Below are positions 35,739 to 39,336 of a DNA stretch of 39,336 bases, piece after piece. The stretch spans positions 428,380-467,715 of the forward strand of contig NW_001865069.1 in NCBI RefSeq assembly GCF_000002865.3, read 5' to 3'. The stretch is from Monosiga brevicollis MX1 (taxonomy: Eukaryota; Opisthokonta; Choanoflagellata; Craspedida; Salpingoecidae). The notes beneath the pieces were generated by a model. The model had not been told where the DNA came from. It did not search any database and was given only the letters and a program-made list of their open reading frames with translations. Both the position numbers and the translations under genes were made by a program. The stretch's first letter is position 1, and each line of letters begins with the position of its first letter.

Positions 35739-36228
35739 TTGTACATGCAGAACGAGCAGGGCGTGGTGGCACAGCCTTACCACTTGACGGCCAAATTCTG
35801 AACCTCGCCATTAGTGTCCGAGAGGAGCTTGAGCACTTGCTTGAGCATCTGCCAAGTGGCCGTGTCAGGGGCACGTTGCGGTGAGGCGTGTGCGCGTGTG
35901 CGCCGAGGCGTTGTCTTTTGCTACCAGGCAGGAGGACAATTTGCACACTCACGCGCCGTTGGAGACGCTCATCCATGGTGAGTACATTGGCAGAGAGCAA
36001 TGAGATGAGGTCGTTGAGCGCCATGTAGCGATAGTCTTTGTCCAGGTTGTCCATCTGCGCCACACGCATGCCCAGCGGGAGAAAATTGAGCAAAGCCTCG
36101 CTCGGAATGTCCGGCGACAGTGCGGCACAGTGCGATCCAATGCCATCAGACTATAGCGGCAGGCTATCCCACAAGCGGGGGCGACAGCGTACCTTGGTCA
36201 ACAGGTCCAGCACCTGAGAGGACGCCAT
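28795..36228 (-). CDS. CAND1: CAND1, cullin-RING ligase exchange factor
   Basis: HEAT-repeat protein that binds unneddylated cullin-RBX1 and exchanges substrate receptors. Minus-strand exons (34): 36193-36228, 35953-36054, 35781-35848, 35543-35655, 35354-35451, 35116-35262, 34876-35021, 34430-34784, 34256-34327, 33983-34091, 33807-33902, 33650-33736, 33426-33547, 33209-33314, 32980-33105, 32787-32847, 32561-32676, 32236-32413, 32059-32135, 31868-31939, 31715-31786, 31422-31562, 31231-31318, 31030-31085, 30730-30939, 30518-30625, 30321-30440, 29989-30172, 29793-29902, 29559-29669, 29397-29457, 29238-29284, 29037-29127, 28795-28922. About 1270 residues (human 1230). Landmarks: [110 protein letters not shown]. 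The exon sum is one base over a multiple of three (exon 33650-33736). Within 34430-34784 an intron-like stretch stays open. Confidence 0.95.
31964..32000. repeat. A37 homopolymer in a CAND1 intron
   Basis: 37 consecutive A on the plus strand, a poly-T (pyrimidine tract) on the transcribed strand, just upstream of exon 31868-31939. Confidence 0.9.
34178..34229. repeat. (TG)n microsatellite in a CAND1 intron
   Basis: About 26 TG dinucleotides between exons 34256-34327 and 33983-34091. Confidence 0.95.
35700..35737. repeat. (TG)n microsatellite in a CAND1 intron
   Basis: About 19 TG dinucleotides between exons 35781-35848 and 35543-35655; the second such array in this gene. Confidence 0.95.
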
Positions 36229-36864
36229 GATGACGGTCGATGGTGTTGGAGTTGAGGTAAATGCAACCACAGCCTTGACGCCTACAGCCACTTGCACAAG
36301 ATGTGACCAAAAGCCCCACGCCAATACGCATGAGAAGTACCTATTCCGTGGCCAGTTGTGCGCGGCTCTGACTGCCATTCGCGACGGCCCCCACTCACCC
36401 AAGGTAGTGTCGTCGTCGTCGTCTCTCTCACTGTCACTGACGATGAAGAAAACTACAACAAGATGAAACACAAAAGCCTCACACACAGTGCAAGAGAGAG
36501 AGAAAGAGAGAGAGAGAGCGAGCTATTCGCGCCATGTCAGATTGTCAGCAAAAATGGGCCGGGGATGCGCCTCATTTCTCTCTCTCTCTCTCTTCTTGTT
36601 CACATGTCAAGTACATGTAAGAGAGAGTCACAGCAGCAATAGCAGCAGGAGCAGCAGGAGGAGAGCGGCGCAGTCTGTGGGGAGGGCGGCGGGAAGAGGG
36701 GGCTCAGTGCCGATTTCGTTTACTGGGTGGTGGGAGGCCGGCGTATCTGTGTGGGGTGGGAAAGCAAGGTGTTTTTTGGCTGTGGTGATGCCTGGTTGTA
36801 TGTCTCTCATTGCCATTGACAGGTGGGGGGTGCGGCTTGGCTAGGACACGTGACCTGCAGCAAG
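36229..36864. promoter_or_regulatory. Shared divergent promoter region, CAND1/CX9C protein
   Basis: 636 bp between start codons with no coding seen. GA tract at about 36492-36518, (TC)n at about 36576-36594, then GCA/GGA-rich sequence. Bidirectional promoter role inferred from position. Confidence 0.5.
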
Positions 36865-37791
36865 ATGAGTGCGCAACCGCATCAATCGGCAGCGGAGCCA
36901 GCGGCAGCTGGCATTGAGGCACAGGATCAAGGCAATGATGGCGGAGAGAAGCAGAATGCAACTGGCATGGCTGGTTTTTGGCAGTCCATGCTGCCTTCAA
37001 AAACAGATCGCCGTCGCAGAGTGCGTCCAACCTTTTTTCAGTTGCTGGCTACTCCGCGCCAAGTCGTCACCCCATTGGTGCTTGTGCTCTTCTGCCCAAT
37101 AGCTCGTGCAAGAAATGCAGGAAAGGGCGGCTTATGACGCTTTCCTGCAACTGTCTCCTGAGGAGCAAGAGGCGCGCACCCAGGCGTAAGTTGTGGTGAC
37201 TCGTGCACAAATCTAGACCGACTTGTGCCCTCAAGGCATGGACAGAGCAGAGTTACAGGGTCATATGGATGCTGGCGGTCAAGCAGGTGTTCATCTCTTG
37301 TTCAATGCGCCCTGATTGCTCATGATGGCCATGCCCCTTGCCCAGTGCCTTCGATACTTGCAGCGACCTCTATCAGAGAGTTCGCGACTGCCAAAACAGC
37401 AGTCAAATCTTCAAGTTCGTAGCTTCGGGTCTTGCCTTCACGCCGCTTCAGTGCTGCACCTGCCTGCTCATGTGCTCGATGCCTTTTGGTAGGTCGTTGT
37501 GCTCGGAAGAAACGGATGAATATTATCGATGCCTGCGATTACAAAAGGTTGGTCGTGCGCGTCGAGCTGCCACTACAGTTGCACGATGCTGTGCACGCGC
37601 TCACGTGGCTAGCCCACGCACGCTCTCAGGGTTTTTTGCGCTCGCGAATGCTGGGCATGGACATCAATTTTTCTCGCTTCCTTCCACTTTCCGAGGATGA
37701 AACTCGCGCTGTCGATCAGGCGGCCGATCAACTACGAGATGAGATGCGCCAAGACTCGTCCCCCAGCCCCCCAAAGGCTGGCCGAACATGA
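36865..37791 (+). CDS. Twin CX9C (CHCH) protein, probably mitochondrial intermembrane space
   Basis: Small protein of 174 residues; exons 36865-37020, 37103-37185, 37346-37414, 37493-37547, 37630-37791, all phases closing. The start is polar and Ala/Gln-rich with AGFWQSMLPSKTDRRRR, followed by a charged helix (LVQEMQERAAYDAFLQLS, PEEQEART). The core has two perfectly spaced cysteine pairs, CSDLYQRVRDC and CSEETDEYYRC, each C-x9-C, ten residues apart. This is the twin-CX9C fold of proteins imported by the MIA40/CHCHD4 relay, such as cytochrome c oxidase assembly factors. The C-terminal 54 residues (FLRSRMLGMDINFSRFLPLS, EDETRAVDQAADQLRDEM) are unlike any CHCH protein I recognise. Each cysteine pair sits on its own exon (37346-37414, 37493-37547). 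I cannot assign an orthologue; a COX-assembly or CMC-type role is only a guess. Head-to-head with CAND1. Confidence 0.8.
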
Positions 37792-37990
37792 CACTTGATA
37801 TCCTACCCATGTCCGCGCCCACTCCGGGAACATTGACCACCCTTTCCGATTTCGACTGTGTTCTGAGCAATTCAAATATTGACCGCCTCAAATATTGACT
37901 GCCTCATCATCGTTTGATTCTCTGCCTCATCGCTCTGCTGCTCAGCCTGCTCGACCAGACTGCGGGCGCTAAAGTTGAACAGAAACGCCT
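37792..37990. other. Intergenic between converging genes
   Basis: About 200 bp; no gene seen. Contains two nearby copies of caaatattga.c.gcctcat (about 37874-37909). Confidence 0.6.
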
Positions 37991-39336
37991 CTAAGCCTTC
38001 ACGTCCGAGCGGTGTGCCCAGTCATCAGCCCAGATGCTGCTCACGTAGGGCTTTTCAAAGCTCGTGTCCGGATGCGCTGGCACTGGCGGGTGGAACCAAT
38101 AGTTGAAGGCCATATGCAAGCCTAGTATGCAACCCATGCCCAAAGCTGTTATCTCCGATCCAGAGCCCCAAGCAGTGGGGGACACACGCTGGCAAAAATG
38201 ATATGTTTCGGGCGGTAGGAGCCAGTCTCTTACCTGGGCTGTGTGTGGAAGAAGCTGACGTGCCATCGGCTTCGCACGCATCACTGAAAGAAGTGACTTC
38301 ATGAAACCAGCCCGCGGGTAGGTATAGAATTTGGCCTAAACACAGGCAAAAGAATGAGCATGTGCTTCAGCATGCCAGCGGGACCACTTCAAAGACTAGA
38401 TGCGCAGATGAAAGGACTGCCAAGAGCGCAGGCGCGCACCGGGCTGTACTGTGCACAACAATTGCCTGGCCTCTGCAAAGCGGGGAAACTGTGCCTGAAG
38501 GGCGCTGGCACTCAGTCGAGGGTCCACCTAGCCCGAAACACCACACGCGCGTGATTCAAATCGAAAGCCTCGGAAACCAACGCGCACGTGATCCAAAAAA
38601 GACAATACCTTTGAAAAACTTTTGGGTAGCGTTGGGTCCTTTGGTGGCGCTGCTGCTGCTGCAATAGCACAAGCGGCTTTGAGTTTGTCTTGCTTAAAAC
38701 GAGTACGGCAAACTTGCAAAGTATCATACCTTCCGAGGGGCCATCCGTCTGGGGCAAAGGATGATCGTCTTCGTTCGAGTGCCGCGAGGTGCCTTCCTCT
38801 TTGTCCTCACCACCGTCACTCCCAAGTACATCATTGATGTCAAAGTCATCCTCGTCTTCGTCCTCGTCACCATCACTGTCCCTCTCCCCGTCCTCGTCAT
38901 CGTCGTCGCCAAAGTCTTCAGCATCCAGCACTTGCTCCAAGACCTAGACCATGCATGTCCAGTCACCCCGCAGCAATGAGACCACGGCCAGTATCAAGGG
39001 AGAAATTCTGCATGGTGCCACCCGCCTTCAGAAAGGCACGCGGGCAGCAGCGAACGGCAAGTCCGAGGCCATAGACAGGGACAGTCGCTGGGACACAGTT
39101 TCAAAATAAAAAATTCCGACCTCATCCAAGTGTCGCTCGGCGCGTGCCAATCGCTCCTGTGCGCCAGGCTCACCGCGCTCGACGGCGGCCTCGGCAGCTA
39201 GAAGCTCTTCTTCAGCAAGGCGCTGGGCTTCATGCGCCTCATTGGCCTGTGCATCACTACCGTCCGCTTCTGTCAACTCGCCCTGCCAGACGCACAATGC
39301 CCAACGATGTAAGGGGCTGGCTTGGAGCGGAAGTTG
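37991..39336 (-). CDS. JmjC/cupin-type Fe(II)/2-oxoglutarate oxygenase (5' end outside window)
   Basis: C-terminal part of a JmjC (cupin_8-like) hydroxylase. Minus-strand exons: 39121-39282 (the frame stays open to the window edge at 39336, so this exon may be longer), 38730-38943, 38609-38658, 38440-38527, 38234-38335, 37991-38121; phases join, at least 248 residues. The signature end of the barrel is SFSKVDPRLSASALQAQFPRF, then QPGQILYLPAGWFHEVTSF (GWFHEV carries the distal iron-binding His), then LHMAFNYWFHPP and FEKPYVSSIWADDW. Ahead of it lie a Glu/Ala-rich helix (EAQRLAEEELLAAEAAVERG, RLARAERHLDE) and a very acidic Asp/Glu tract. Both probably form an insert in or before the catalytic domain. 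The proximal HxD must lie outside the window. Closest in style to JMJD7/TYW5-like small JmjC proteins, but the branch and substrate are unknown. The junction 39121 to 38943 is my best guess. Confidence 0.78.

Overview
The window is nuclear DNA from a unicellular, flagellated eukaryote, most likely a choanoflagellate or close holozoan relative. I infer this from dense genes on both strands, many short GT-AG introns (about 60-200 bp), the standard genetic code, and a gene set that pairs a metazoan-style STAT with the basal-body/cilium protein ARMC9, BuGZ/ZNF207, TMEM184 and AGPAT5. No bacterial or organellar features were seen. One assembly gap of Ns lies at 20902-21836.

Layout from left to right: AGPAT5-like acyltransferase (minus, cut by the left edge); GA-rich repeats; lysine-rich SMAP-domain nucleolar protein (plus); PhyH-type dioxygenase (minus); a gag-like zinc-knuckle ORF bracketed by direct repeats (plus); SYS1 (plus); TMEM184 (minus); ARMC9 (minus, 18 exons); STAT (minus, its 5' end lost in or beyond the gap); an unassigned stretch; ribosomal protein eL33/RPL35A (plus); BuGZ (minus); proteasome alpha subunit PSMA1 (plus); CAND1 (minus, 34 exons); a small twin-CX9C protein (plus); and a JmjC/cupin-type oxygenase (minus, cut by the right edge).

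The genes were read by joining exons so that splice phases close and the product matches a known family. This worked to the base for SMAP, SYS1, TMEM184, ARMC9, STAT (visible part), eL33, BuGZ, PSMA1 and the CX9C protein. CAND1 closes except for one surplus base, at 33650-33736. PhyH closes only with a proposed 17-base microexon.

The genes are not a pathway cluster. They cover lipid synthesis, Golgi traffic, translation, protein turnover (PSMA1, CAND1), spindle checkpoint (BuGZ), cilium (ARMC9) and signalling (STAT). Three head-to-head pairs (AGPAT5/SMAP, BuGZ/PSMA1, CAND1/CX9C) share intergenic spans of about 620-690 bp, and all three spans carry GA/TC microsatellites. The most unusual items are the gag-like ORF with flanking repeats, the unassigned twin-CX9C protein, and the structural oddities in CAND1, PSMA1, PhyH and BuGZ.
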